Source: an uncultured Clostridia bacterium (lineage in GTDB: Bacteria > Bacillota > Clostridia > Christensenellales > UBA1242). From it: a DNA stretch of 26,461 bases. Made by a program: the position numbers and the translations under genes. The stretch's first letter is position 1. Every line of letters starts with the position of its first letter. Shown here piece after piece: positions 15,014-24,157 of this stretch. Location of the stretch: positions 1-26,461 of the forward strand of contig CAKVEY010000005.1 in the NCBI GenBank assembly GCA_934746185.1, written 5' to 3'. The notes beneath the pieces were generated by a model. The model was not told the DNA's origin. It ran no database searches and saw only the letters and a program-made list of their open reading frames with translations.

Positions 15014-15565
15014 TTATTCCTCCCAATTTTCTGGTAAGTTTGTTTTTTGATATATTTCACAAATTAAATATATATCAACTTTATTACCACGATAATCTTC
15101 CGTTAAACTATCAAATATAATATTTTCAAATAAAACTATTTCGCTATCTTTAAGCATTTCATTTTTTAAATATATGTATCCATTTTTTTCTTGCCAGATA
15201 TTTTCATCATAGTCAACACTGCAAGCATTTACTAATTCGTGCGATGTGTTATAGGTTATATTAGATAACGAACCCGACCACACATACGCAATTTTTACTC
15301 TAACATATCCACCAATGTTATTGCCGTTAGTATTTAACTTTACAGTTAAATTTTGACCAATTTGCCCATTGTAGTATATGTTTTTTAAACTTGTTTCATC
15401 GCCGTTTATAAAACTTTTATCGATATGCAGTATAGGCAGTTCGCCCCCACCTTCAAACACTTTACTAAAATTAAAGTAAGCAAGGCTTGAAAATGTTATA
15501 ACGCTAAGAATTGTTATTATAAACAATAAGCACAATACAACTTTAATATTTTTTGTCTTTTGCAT
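15014..15565 (-). CDS. SipW-dependent-type secreted protein, first of the pair
   Basis: The signal peptide (KNIKVVLCLLFIITILSVITFSS then LAYF) has the long hydrophobic core and the AY-F exit that mark substrates of SipW-type signal peptidases, such as TasA. The mature part (about 155 residues) starts FNFSKVFEGGGELPILHID and is rich in strands, with NIGGYVRVKIAYVWSG and several Tyr and Asn, and has no cysteine-paired fold I can name (two cysteines, in NACS and LICE). The start overlaps the end of the signal peptidase gene by 23 bases, with GGGGGA as ribosome binding site. Likely processed by that peptidase. It differs from the next gene's product in sequence but shares size and architecture. 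Confidence 0.75.
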   Translation of the reverse strand: MQKTKNIKVVLCLLFIITILSVITFSSLAYFNFSKVFEGGGELPILHIDKSFINGDETSLKNIYYNGQIGQNLTVKLNTNGNNIGGYVRVKIAYVWSGSLSNITYNTSHELVNACSVDYDENIWQEKNGYIYLKNEMLKDSEIVLFENIIFDSLTEDYRGNKVDIYLICEIYQKTNLPENWEE

Positions 15566-16172
15566 AATTTTCCCCCATTAACACATAAGATTGTTTATAA
15601 ATTAATTTAGAGAATAAATAGTACGCTAAAAATACTAAAATTAAAGTCATTGTTCCTAAAACATTAAATCCACTATTAGATATAACAAGTTCTTTTACAC
15701 TTGACATATAAAATCCAAGTTTTGGAATAGAAAATAAAACTTTGCCATAATATTGACTTTCCGTTTTAGGCTCGTCTTTTGAAACGCTACTATCTAACAA
15801 AAGTTCTTCTGGTGTCATCATAGTTCCATCTGCTTTTTGCCTTTGTTGACAAGTCCTAACTGTTTTGTTCTCTCTGTCAATTTCTACAATTTGGTGAGTA
15901 ACAAAACTTTTTCCTTTATTATTACTCCAAGTTATAAAATCTCCAACTTTTAATTCGTTAAAATCGACCTTATATTCAACAGCAAGCGAACCTGCTGGGT
16001 GATAAGGTGCTGAACTATCAGTTAATATATGAAGAATTTGAAATTTACCTAAACCATACAATAAAACAATAACAAATAAAACTAGCAAAAAGAATATAAC
16101 TATTGAATTTTTAATTATATTTTCTTTTTTATTATATTTTTTGTAAATAAGCATAAAATTGTAATTCTTCAT
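15543..16172 (-). CDS. SipW-like (ER/archaeal-type) signal peptidase I, divergent active site
   Basis: Type I signal peptidases of the SipW branch use a Ser-His pair and cut dedicated substrates at the membrane surface. This 209-residue protein has an N-terminal membrane helix (about 22-42), a catalytic region and a C-terminal helix (about 170-190), the SipW layout. The nucleophile box reads DSSAPYHPAGSLA: Ser53 fits the catalytic serine, but the usual Met is Ser and the usual acidic residue is Ala. The box VGDFITWSN is normal, and VTHQIVEI supplies His93. The usual GDAN box before the last strand is not recognisable (TCQQRQKADG). YYGKVLFSIPKLGFYMS closes the fold. It sits directly before its likely substrates. 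RBS AAAGGAG. Confidence 0.85.
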   Translation of the reverse strand: MKNYNFMLIYKKYNKKENIIKNSIVIFFLLVLFVIVLLYGLGKFQILHILTDSSAPYHPAGSLAVEYKVDFNELKVGDFITWSNNKGKSFVTHQIVEIDRENKTVRTCQQRQKADGTMMTPEELLLDSSVSKDEPKTESQYYGKVLFSIPKLGFYMSSVKELVISNSGFNVLGTMTLILVFLAYYLFSKLIYKQSYVLMGENYAKDKKY

Positions 16173-16205
16173 ATATCTCCTTTAAGTTTTTTTGTAATGG
16201 AATGA

Positions 16206-19200
16206 TTATTCCACTACATTTAAACTTAAATATTTAATAGTTTGTCCACTTTCGGTCTTTTCATTAACCGACCAAGTAATTTTTTCGTTTCTATATTCGC
16301 TTGAATTTAAAATTGTTGCAATTTCTTCACTAATAATAGTAGAAACTTCTTTATTTGTGTTATTTAATGTATAACCATCGTACATACCATCGGCGTTAGT
16401 TAAATCTATTGTTAAACAATAGTTGTATTTTGGTTCGTTACTACGATTATAACCAATCAAACTTTGTTTAGAACAACTAATTTTATCATTTTTGTTATAA
16501 ACTTGAGTATATACAACGTTATTATAGCACTTACCAATATTATCTCCAACCAAACCACCTATTAAAACTTTTCCAGCAGTTAAATTGTTGTTAGAAGCAT
16601 TTATAACACCTGATTCTGTTTGACCAAAATTAGAGTTATTTACAAAGCAGTTTTTAATTACTGCATTATTTTTGCCAGCAATGCCACCAGCAAGTCCTAA
16701 TTCTTCTCTTCCTTTATAACTATAATTATAACATATAATATTGCTATTTACTTCACAACCTTCAATAATATTATTATTTTCGGCAGTAATTCCACCAGCC
16801 CAAACGCCGTAAACATCACCTAAAACTTTACAGTTATAAATTGTACCATTGTTTCTAGCACTTATTCCACCACTATAATGCATTGCATAAGTATCAGGTT
16901 GAATTTTTGCATAAGAAACTGAGTTTAAAATTTGTCCGTCATTAATACCAACAATACCACCAGAGTAAACATCATAATATGTTCCACCTACGTCTGTTGA
17001 TTGAGTTGTTTGAGAACTTACATTACCTGTAACATAAACATTACTAATTATACCATTGTTATAACCAGCAATCGCACCAACTTGTAAGCCAGAGTTTATA
17101 TCTACATTTGTAATATTTAAACCATAAACTTTACCTACATAATCGGTAGAAACTGTTTTTCTTACAAATATTCCTTCAATACTTTCTTCAATTGCTCTAT
17201 CGTCAATTAATGTTTGTTTATCTATATAACCAAATAGACCAACATAATTAGCATCGTTTTTATTAATAATTTTTAAGTTATTTATAGATTTATTTTCACC
17301 AATTAATTTACCAACAAATGGATAATCTTTTGTAAATAGACTATAAATACTTTCAGTTAAAGTTATATCACTATCTAACCTATAAGTAGCAAAGTTATTA
17401 TATCTAATATAATTTAAAGTATTTACATTATCAACTATATAAGGATTATCGTCAGTTCCATCACCTATTCTAAAACTATCAAATTTAGAAGTGATTTCAA
17501 CGCTCTTTGACGCCATTGTTTGACTGTTATCTATACTAATTAAAGAGTATGCCCTAACGCTTATATTATAAATTCTTTGAGTTGTAGTTAAGTTGTAGTA
17601 AGTTTTATCTGTTACATAAATTATTTTGTGTGTATTGTTATATTCTAAGTCATCACTATTAACTATATTATATAAATCTGTTCTTGTAATTGTTAAAATA
17701 TAACCATTTGCATCTTCGCTTGCTGACCAACTAATTCTACCGTGTTCAACTTTTAAGTCAGTTACTGCACTAGGTCTAATTATCTTAATTGTTTCACTTG
17801 CATCACTAGTTATATATTTAGTATCACCGTAAGCACTTACACTTACTTCAAAACTTCCTTCACCACTAAATTTATTAACAACAAATCCATTATAATAAGG
17901 AATTTCATCTTGATAAGTTACATCTTCATCGGTTAGCATTACTAATTTATTTTCGTTATTGTCATTAATATAATAACCTATATTTTCAAAAATTATAGAT
18001 TGAGATAACGACTTAATAACTCCACTGAAACTAGTTTTACTATCGCCATTTATATAATTAATATTTAATAAGTAACTATCAACTACGCTAGAATCACTAT
18101 TTGGGTCAACCCAAGTTAAGTTTATACCGTCTTTAATGTTTAAATCTGTAACGGCTTTTAATTTGTAAATATATTTAATTGTGTTGCTTCCAACTTGTTT
18201 TGTATATTCAACAATTCTACCATTTACATAATTATAACCATCAAGAGAATTATCGTTATTTCCAATATTTTGCATTGTTACAAAATATCTTCCATCTTCA
18301 AAAGTATTATTTAAAACAAATTCTGTTTCAAAATTACTTAAAGTGAATTTTCTTTGTCTGCTGTTTTGTTCTAAAACAAGTTGCATACCATTTGGAATAA
18401 CCCCAACATTAGCACCTAATCCATTAACTTTTAAAGGATTATCCCATTTTAATTTACCATCTTCAACTCTAAAATTAGTTATACTTCCTAATTTAACAAC
18501 ATTGTTTAAAACTGTTGCGTTGGAGTTTAAATAATAATAGTCATCACCTAAACAAGTTACTTCAATATTATATAAATCACTAGGAACTGCATCGTCTTTT
18601 GAAAGATTATAGAATAATATTTCTTGACTAAATTCTTTTACAATATCTTCTCGTTTAACTTTTATATCATATTCCATAGGGCTAGAGTTATTTTTGTAAT
18701 TTGTGCAAGTTACTTCGTCATAATAAATTTCACCGTTATGAATATAAACTTTATTTGTAGCATTTAATTTTTCGGCTTCCAATATTTGAGATGTGTTACT
18801 AGTTATAAATCCATCTTTACCTTTTGCTAAATAACTAAATTTGTATTTACCAGAAGCATATCTTGAATTTAATTCAACTATTAAGTTATTAGTTTCAACT
18901 CTTATAGCATCGTCATTAATATTTAATTGATAATAATCTACGCCAGTTTCGTTTACGCTAATTAAGTTTACTCTACCTTTATTTATAAACGCTTTATTTG
19001 GTGTATTTAATTTTGTTGCTGTAAAATCGTTAGAAATTTTGCCAGACATTATTGTACTACTATCGCCACTTAAAACGCCTAATGCTTGAATTTTGAAAGT
19101 ATATTCGCCACCTTCTAAAACTTTGTTTTTAGAAGTTTTCATAACATCGTAACTTAAAACTGATTGTTCTACAACAAAACTATCAATTTTTGCTCCAGCA

Positions 19201-22200
19201 CTATAAACTTCTAATAAGTATCCAGCACTACTTTCAACCGAATTCCATACTAGTTCACCACTTTCAACTTTTAAATTAGGAATATCTAATATTTTAAAGT
19301 TAATTTTAGAAGATTCGCCACTAGATAAGTAATTATCTTTATTTGCAATAGCATAAAGAGCAATACTATAATCTCCACTATTCCCAGCAAAATATTCGTA
19401 AATATTAAATCGGTTTTCACTTTCACTAGAAAGCGAAGTAATTTTAACATCGTTTACATATTTGCCGTCAACTAATTTTGTTTTATATAAATTGTAACTA
19501 CTTGCGTTTTCTACCGGTAGCCATTCACAATAACCATTCACAACGGTTAATGTTGGAGCATTAATTCTTGTAACTTGAAGTGAGTTAGTTAATAAATTAC
19601 TTCTTAAAGTTCTCTTTCCTGATGAATCTAAAAGTGATGGTACAGAAATTTTATAACAATTTATATTAAATGTGTTTTTATAACTTTTTGGTAAAGTCCT
19701 TTCTTTGTTTTTAAATTTCTTAATTAAATTTAACGCATCTTGAATTCCTGATACTTCACCAAAGGCATCTTCTAATGATTTGCCTTCACCTAAAACATCA
19801 TCATAAATTGTTTCGCCATTAATTGTTAATATGTAAGCATACTCAGTATCGTCATCGTTAATAACAATTTTTTCAGTTTCTCCACTACGGCTAATTTTTA
19901 ATGAATTTATAGATTTTATTTTAGTTATGCTCTCACTAATTGTTGCTTTATCTAAACTACTTACATTGTAAATTACATCATCAGCACCAATAGTTTCTAT
20001 ATTGGTTTGAGAAATTGCTTTAAGTTCAAAAGTATAATCGCCACTTGCTAAAAATTGAGTATCAATTTCGTAAGTAGTAAATTTTCCACTTTCTTCTACC
20101 TTAATTAAATCTGTAAGTGATAAAATTTTGTAACTACTATTATATTTTAATTCAAATAATTTAGCACTATTATTCGTAGTAAAGTACATTTTGCCTATTT
20201 CTAATGTTTCACCTTCCAAAGCGTCCATTAATTTAACAATTTTAAAGTTAGTAGGTGCTGGCATAATTCTTACTTTTATACTATTAGACTTATTCTTTCC
20301 GTTTTGTCCGTAAATTTCTCTGTTTAATCCAACAACAATGTTTTCATTACTTTCAGGGTTTTGTAAATCGCCTGCAACGTAGGTTATATAAAATTCCAAA
20401 TAATTTTCTAACTCGTTATAAGCATCTGGGATTAATTCTTTAACTAAATTTGTTAAAGAGAATGATTGTTCAACTGATTGTTTTTGAATAATAGAATTTT
20501 GATTGTTTTCTTTTACAATCATATTTACGTTGTAGTCTTTTGCTAAATCTACCTTAGAGAATGTAAATAAATCACTGTTTAATTTAAAGTCTGTTACATT
20601 TTTAATTAGTTTAACTTTTATACTATTAGAATAATCACTGGAAAGTTTACTATTTCCACCATCGTAGAACATTCTAATCATATAAATAGTATCGTCAACT
20701 AATTTTATGTCTTTAATATTTGAATAAACTACAATATTGTTTTCGTCAATTTTAACTTCAAATTTAGCGTTACCAGAAGTTGATGTTAAAAGTTTAATTT
20801 CGCCGTCTTCAACATAAAGTTTATCGGCTTTTAACAATTTAGAGAATTTATAACTATTAGATAAATTACTAATTACAACATCGGTTTCGTTTAAACTTGG
20901 ATAAAATCTTGCAACTAAGTTATATTCAATCTCTGGTAAAATACTATAAGTTGTGCTGTCATTTACATAGAATTCATTATCTCTATATTCAACACTTGTT
21001 CCGTTTAAATAATATTTAACTTGATAAGCATCATTAGGAGTTTGAATTTTAAGTTTTCCGTCTTCAATTTTAGCGTTTAGTGTGTTATCTAGTTTTTTAA
21101 ATTTGTAAACAACACTTGCTTCACTAGTAAAGTAACCTTCTTTAAAGTTTATAGCATAAACTGAATAATCGCCACTTTCATAGTTACTATCAGCCATATC
21201 AATTTCAATATATTTGTTATTATTTGTTTCGTCTAAAATTAAATCATTACGCTCTAAAATAATAGGTTGATTTGAATTATGAGTTAAATAAACTTTTAAA
21301 TTATCAACAAATTTATTAGTAGTTATTTTTAAAGTTTTGTTGTCGTTTAACATTGCTTTGTCTGGACTAGGTAATTTATTAGCACTAAACACACTACTAA
21401 TTTCACTAGATATTGTGTTTACCCCGTTGCCTACACTTGAAATAACAAAGTAGTAAGTTCCTTCACTATAACTTGAATTTAATTCAAAACTTAATATATC
21501 ACTATTAAATTGAGTAAAAGCAATATTATTTATTTCGTCAGCGCTACCTTTAACCACTTTGAATAAAAATCCGTTAGAATTTTCAATACTATTCCAAGCA
21601 AGTTTTCCGTTTTCAACTCTTAATGTTGGTGCACTTAATTTTTCTATTTGTAGTTTATTGCTTTCGCCACTATCTAAAAATTCTTTGTTATCGCCTAAAA
21701 TTTTTAAAGTATAACTATAAACGCCACTTGTTAATTTATCGTCTATTGTATCAATTTTTAAAGTTGTTTCGTCAGCAGTAAAGTTATATGTTTTAGGTTC
21801 TCCATTACCTGTTCTTGTAATAACATAACCTGTTGCGTGTTCAACACTCTTCCACGAAATTGTTAAAGTATTGTATGTAAATTTGAAATCTGCACTACTT
21901 ACTACTGGATTATCAAATTTAGAAATTTTTATGTAGTTTTCACAAATAGAAGGATAACTTATAACGCCTTCAATTTGCTTTGCCACACTTTGAACTTTTA
22001 CAAAATATGTTTTTCCACTAGTTTCTAATTCTTCTATAACCACACCGTCGCTAACATTATATTCACTATCTAAAATAGTTTTAGTAAAATCTGGAGTTTG
22101 TTTAATTTCGTTTTCATAAACTAAAACTATGTAACTATTAGCGTTTTCAACTTTATCAAATTTAATAGTGCTTCCATTGTTTTTTAAATTTTGTGGTTCT

Positions 22201-22850
22201 TCTAATTGTAAAAATTTAAAAGATGTTTCACTATATTCACTATCTAAATAAATTTCGCCATCGCCTAAACATTTAACTTCGCAAGAAATAATCTTCCCGT
22301 AGTATGCGTTTATTTTTAATGAATTTGTTGCAGTTTGTTGAATGTCATCTTCTTCACCTTCAATACTAACTTTAACACTATAACCACTACTTGTTGCTAC
22401 TTCGTCCCAATAAATAATTTGGTTTAAGTTATCGTATTTAATATTTTGTGGACTAGGTAAAGTTATTTTTTCACTCATAACTGTAATTTTGCAGGCTTTT
22501 GAGTAAATACTTTCGTCTTCGGTTTTAACTTGCAAATATGTTGTATATATTCCCGATATATTGTCTTTTGCTTTAATCGTAACCTTATATTTATCTTCGT
22601 TATTTTTAATTAAACTTACATAACTATCATCACTTAAAACATATTCAATGTCTTTATTTGTTGCATTATTTGGAGAAACTGTAACAACTAGTTCAAAACT
22701 CTCGCTAGGTCTTAAAGTAACTTCTTCAGCATTTAAAGTTATTGAATTAACTAAAATAGGTTTAGTGGTATTATTATCTGTGCACGCAAAAGAAAACACT
22801 GATAAAAATACACTTAAAAATACTAAAAACACATACTTTAACTTTTTCAT
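16206..22850 (-). CDS. Giant surface lipoprotein with Ig-like, Fn3-like and GLUG repeats
   Basis: At 2214 residues this is the largest gene in the window. A lipoprotein signal peptide with lipobox SFAC gives a mature start at Cys23. Residues about 33-125 are a BIG_2-type Ig-like domain (ITLNAEEVTLRPSESFEL). About 17 Fn3-like units of near 100 residues follow, each opening with a motif such as APTLRVENGKLAWNSIENS or VTDLKVEHGRISWSASEDA; several have lost the Trp. The last 400 residues hold GLUG-type beta-helix repeats (VGLFGYI, GAIAGYNNG, GGIVGINDG, GGISARNNG, GGIAGKNNA, GGLVGDNIG). There is no sortase motif. ATG 22850 is preferred over GTG 22862 because GGAG lies six bases before it. Likely an adhesin or matrix scaffold, by architecture. 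Confidence 0.85.
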   Translation of the reverse strand: MKKLKYVFLVFLSVFLSVFSFACTDNNTTKPILVNSITLNAEEVTLRPSESFELVVTVSPNNATNKDIEYVLSDDSYVSLIKNNEDKYKVTIKAKDNISGIYTTYLQVKTEDESIYSKACKITVMSEKITLPSPQNIKYDNLNQIIYWDEVATSSGYSVKVSIEGEEDDIQQTATNSLKINAYYGKIISCEVKCLGDGEIYLDSEYSETSFKFLQLEEPQNLKNNGSTIKFDKVENANSYIVLVYENEIKQTPDFTKTILDSEYNVSDGVVIEELETSGKTYFVKVQSVAKQIEGVISYPSICENYIKISKFDNPVVSSADFKFTYNTLTISWKSVEHATGYVITRTGNGEPKTYNFTADETTLKIDTIDDKLTSGVYSYTLKILGDNKEFLDSGESNKLQIEKLSAPTLRVENGKLAWNSIENSNGFLFKVVKGSADEINNIAFTQFNSDILSFELNSSYSEGTYYFVISSVGNGVNTISSEISSVFSANKLPSPDKAMLNDNKTLKITTNKFVDNLKVYLTHNSNQPIILERNDLILDETNNNKYIEIDMADSNYESGDYSVYAINFKEGYFTSEASVVYKFKKLDNTLNAKIEDGKLKIQTPNDAYQVKYYLNGTSVEYRDNEFYVNDSTTYSILPEIEYNLVARFYPSLNETDVVISNLSNSYKFSKLLKADKLYVEDGEIKLLTSTSGNAKFEVKIDENNIVVYSNIKDIKLVDDTIYMIRMFYDGGNSKLSSDYSNSIKVKLIKNVTDFKLNSDLFTFSKVDLAKDYNVNMIVKENNQNSIIQKQSVEQSFSLTNLVKELIPDAYNELENYLEFYITYVAGDLQNPESNENIVVGLNREIYGQNGKNKSNSIKVRIMPAPTNFKIVKLMDALEGETLEIGKMYFTTNNSAKLFELKYNSSYKILSLTDLIKVEESGKFTTYEIDTQFLASGDYTFELKAISQTNIETIGADDVIYNVSSLDKATISESITKIKSINSLKISRSGETEKIVINDDDTEYAYILTINGETIYDDVLGEGKSLEDAFGEVSGIQDALNLIKKFKNKERTLPKSYKNTFNINCYKISVPSLLDSSGKRTLRSNLLTNSLQVTRINAPTLTVVNGYCEWLPVENASSYNLYKTKLVDGKYVNDVKITSLSSESENRFNIYEYFAGNSGDYSIALYAIANKDNYLSSGESSKINFKILDIPNLKVESGELVWNSVESSAGYLLEVYSAGAKIDSFVVEQSVLSYDVMKTSKNKVLEGGEYTFKIQALGVLSGDSSTIMSGKISNDFTATKLNTPNKAFINKGRVNLISVNETGVDYYQLNINDDAIRVETNNLIVELNSRYASGKYKFSYLAKGKDGFITSNTSQILEAEKLNATNKVYIHNGEIYYDEVTCTNYKNNSSPMEYDIKVKREDIVKEFSQEILFYNLSKDDAVPSDLYNIEVTCLGDDYYYLNSNATVLNNVVKLGSITNFRVEDGKLKWDNPLKVNGLGANVGVIPNGMQLVLEQNSRQRKFTLSNFETEFVLNNTFEDGRYFVTMQNIGNNDNSLDGYNYVNGRIVEYTKQVGSNTIKYIYKLKAVTDLNIKDGINLTWVDPNSDSSVVDSYLLNINYINGDSKTSFSGVIKSLSQSIIFENIGYYINDNNENKLVMLTDEDVTYQDEIPYYNGFVVNKFSGEGSFEVSVSAYGDTKYITSDASETIKIIRPSAVTDLKVEHGRISWSASEDANGYILTITRTDLYNIVNSDDLEYNNTHKIIYVTDKTYYNLTTTQRIYNISVRAYSLISIDNSQTMASKSVEITSKFDSFRIGDGTDDNPYIVDNVNTLNYIRYNNFATYRLDSDITLTESIYSLFTKDYPFVGKLIGENKSINNLKIINKNDANYVGLFGYIDKQTLIDDRAIEESIEGIFVRKTVSTDYVGKVYGLNITNVDINSGLQVGAIAGYNNGIISNVYVTGNVSSQTTQSTDVGGTYYDVYSGGIVGINDGQILNSVSYAKIQPDTYAMHYSGGISARNNGTIYNCKVLGDVYGVWAGGITAENNNIIEGCEVNSNIICYNYSYKGREELGLAGGIAGKNNAVIKNCFVNNSNFGQTESGVINASNNNLTAGKVLIGGLVGDNIGKCYNNVVYTQVYNKNDKISCSKQSLIGYNRSNEPKYNYCLTIDLTNADGMYDGYTLNNTNKEVSTIISEEIATILNSSEYRNEKITWSVNEKTESGQTIKYLSLNVVE

Positions 22851-22880
22851 TCTAATCTCCACATTATTAGGTTTACAAAT

Positions 22881-22909
22881 ATTTTAACAAATATTGCAAA
22901 ATTTTACAA
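22881..22909 (-). promoter_or_regulatory. Promoter of the surface-fibre operon
   Basis: On the minus strand TTGTAA (22909-22904), 17-bp spacer, TAAAAT (22886-22881). The predicted start near 22874 leaves a short leader that carries GGAG. The rest of the gap to 23037 is AT-rich with no gene that I can see. Confidence 0.55.
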
Positions 22910-23037
22910 ATTATTTACAAAAATAAATAATATTTATTATTTATATATATAAAACTAAGTTTATTTTTTTAAATTTTGAGTTTTAAAATTAAATTTATCA
23001 CTAAAAAAATAAAAAATAGCAAATATTATAATTTAAC

Positions 23038-23063
23038 AAAAAAGAGCTTTTACTCGCTCTTTT
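23038..23063 (-). terminator. Terminator overlapping the mscL stop codon
   Basis: On the minus strand AAAGAGC (23062-23056), loop holding the TAA stop, GCTCTTT (23047-23041), then more Ts. The stem uses the last two codons of mscL. Confidence 0.75.
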
Positions 23064-23661
23064 CTTCATTTAATTTAACTTCACTTACAACATTTTTAGG
23101 AAGTTCGTTATTAGATTTTTTTAACTCTACCAAAATTTGAGTAAGAAGTTCGTCAGTAGTTGGTTTTGGTGGCTCTGGTGGAGTAGCTGGTTTTTGTGCT
23201 TCTTCTTGCACCTTTTTAATTTCTTCATCAGTTAAACCTTGTTTTTTTAACTTTTTAATTTCTTTTTTGCTAAAAGATACAAATTTTTGGTTCATATCTT
23301 TTGTAAATTTACTTGCAGCGTTAAAAATTTTTAACACTAAAAATAACACGAAAGCAATAAGAAAGAAATTAATAATTGCAGTTATGAATGCACCCCAATC
23401 TATATAAATACTTTTTGCTAAATCTATGGTTACGCCGTCTGCCTGATAAGCTTTACGCAAAAATGTATAAGCACTTTCAAGCCCATTTGTTCCACCTAGT
23501 GATAATAACCAGTTAATGCAAGGCATTATAATTTTGTTAGTTAGTGCTGTTACTATTGCCGTAAAAGCACTAGCAACAATAACACCTATTGCCATATCAA
23601 CTACATTGCCACGAGATATAAATTTGCTAAACTCTGCAAAAAACGCTTTAATTTTTTTCAT
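23050..23661 (-). CDS. mscL: Large-conductance mechanosensitive channel with extended linker
   Basis: MscL forms a pentameric pore in the cytoplasmic membrane that opens under high tension to release solutes on osmotic downshock. The N-terminal amphipathic helix and SRGNVVDMAIGVIVASAFTAIV (first membrane helix) are typical, then the periplasmic loop (about 50-85) and the second helix WGAFITAIINFFLIAFVLFLVLK. The C-terminal helical bundle TTDELLTQILVELKKS matches the usual cytoplasmic helix. The protein is 203 residues, longer than the common 120-150, because of a charged linker between helix 2 and the bundle (SKKEIKKLKKQGLTDEEIKK, then a Pro-rich stretch) and an acidic tail. No Shine-Dalgarno sequence; leaderless promoter 23668-23696. 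Confidence 0.95.
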   Translation of the reverse strand: MKKIKAFFAEFSKFISRGNVVDMAIGVIVASAFTAIVTALTNKIIMPCINWLLSLGGTNGLESAYTFLRKAYQADGVTIDLAKSIYIDWGAFITAIINFFLIAFVLFLVLKIFNAASKFTKDMNQKFVSFSKKEIKKLKKQGLTDEEIKKVQEEAQKPATPPEPPKPTTDELLTQILVELKKSNNELPKNVVSEVKLNEEKSE

Positions 23662-23667
23662 AATAAT

Positions 23668-23696
23668 ATTTTACCCTGATATATTTTAATTGTCAA
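23668..23696 (-). promoter_or_regulatory. Consensus promoter of mscL giving a leaderless mRNA
   Basis: On the minus strand a perfect TTGACA (23696-23691), a 17-bp spacer, TAAAAT (23673-23668), then six bases to the ATG at 23661. The -35 abuts the TAA of the upstream gene. This is the clearest case of the leaderless arrangement in the window. Confidence 0.85.
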
Positions 23697-24146
23697 TTAT
23701 CTTTGCCACATTTCTTGATTTTCATCAAGTTCAATAGAATTTACATTTTCATTAATAATAGATAAATTTTCAAGTAAATAATCTAATTTACATTCACATT
23801 TAAACATTAAACTTGCCGTCATTTCGCTAGTTTTAGAAATGTTTAAAAGCATATAATATTCGTCTTCAACTTTGGCATAATTATTCACTAATTTTTTTAC
23901 AAATTTATTGTAATTAGTGTTATTTACATTGTTTGATTCTAATATTATTCGGTCTTTAAATTCTTTTGTTGCCAATAAATACTTATTTTTATATTCTTTT
24001 GCATTTTCGCTTTTATTTATTTTAGAATATCTTTCTTCTTCCTTACTATTAATTAGTGGCATTTCATTATAATAATCTTTTAATTCTGCTAGTTTATCTA
24101 ACAAAATGTTATTTGCTTTTACTATTGTTTGTAAGTCGGCTTTCAT
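23697..24146 (-). CDS. Small helical protein, unknown function (second of a pair)
   Basis: Not recognised. The 149-residue protein is predicted helical throughout, acidic and lysine-rich, with heptad-like Leu and Ile spacing (IVKANNILLDKLAELKDYY; KLDYLLENLSIINENVNSI) and no signal peptide or membrane segment, so it is probably a cytoplasmic coiled-coil protein. An AGGAG site precedes its ATG. It starts 11 bases after the stop of another 149-residue helical protein and is cotranscribed with it; the equal length is notable, although I see no clear sequence identity between them. Its stop codon abuts the mscL -35, so read-through into mscL is possible. Confidence 0.7.
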   Translation of the reverse strand: MKADLQTIVKANNILLDKLAELKDYYNEMPLINSKEEERYSKINKSENAKEYKNKYLLATKEFKDRIILESNNVNNTNYNKFVKKLVNNYAKVEDEYYMLLNISKTSEMTASLMFKCECKLDYLLENLSIINENVNSIELDENQEMWQR

Positions 24147-24157
24147 AATTTTATCTC

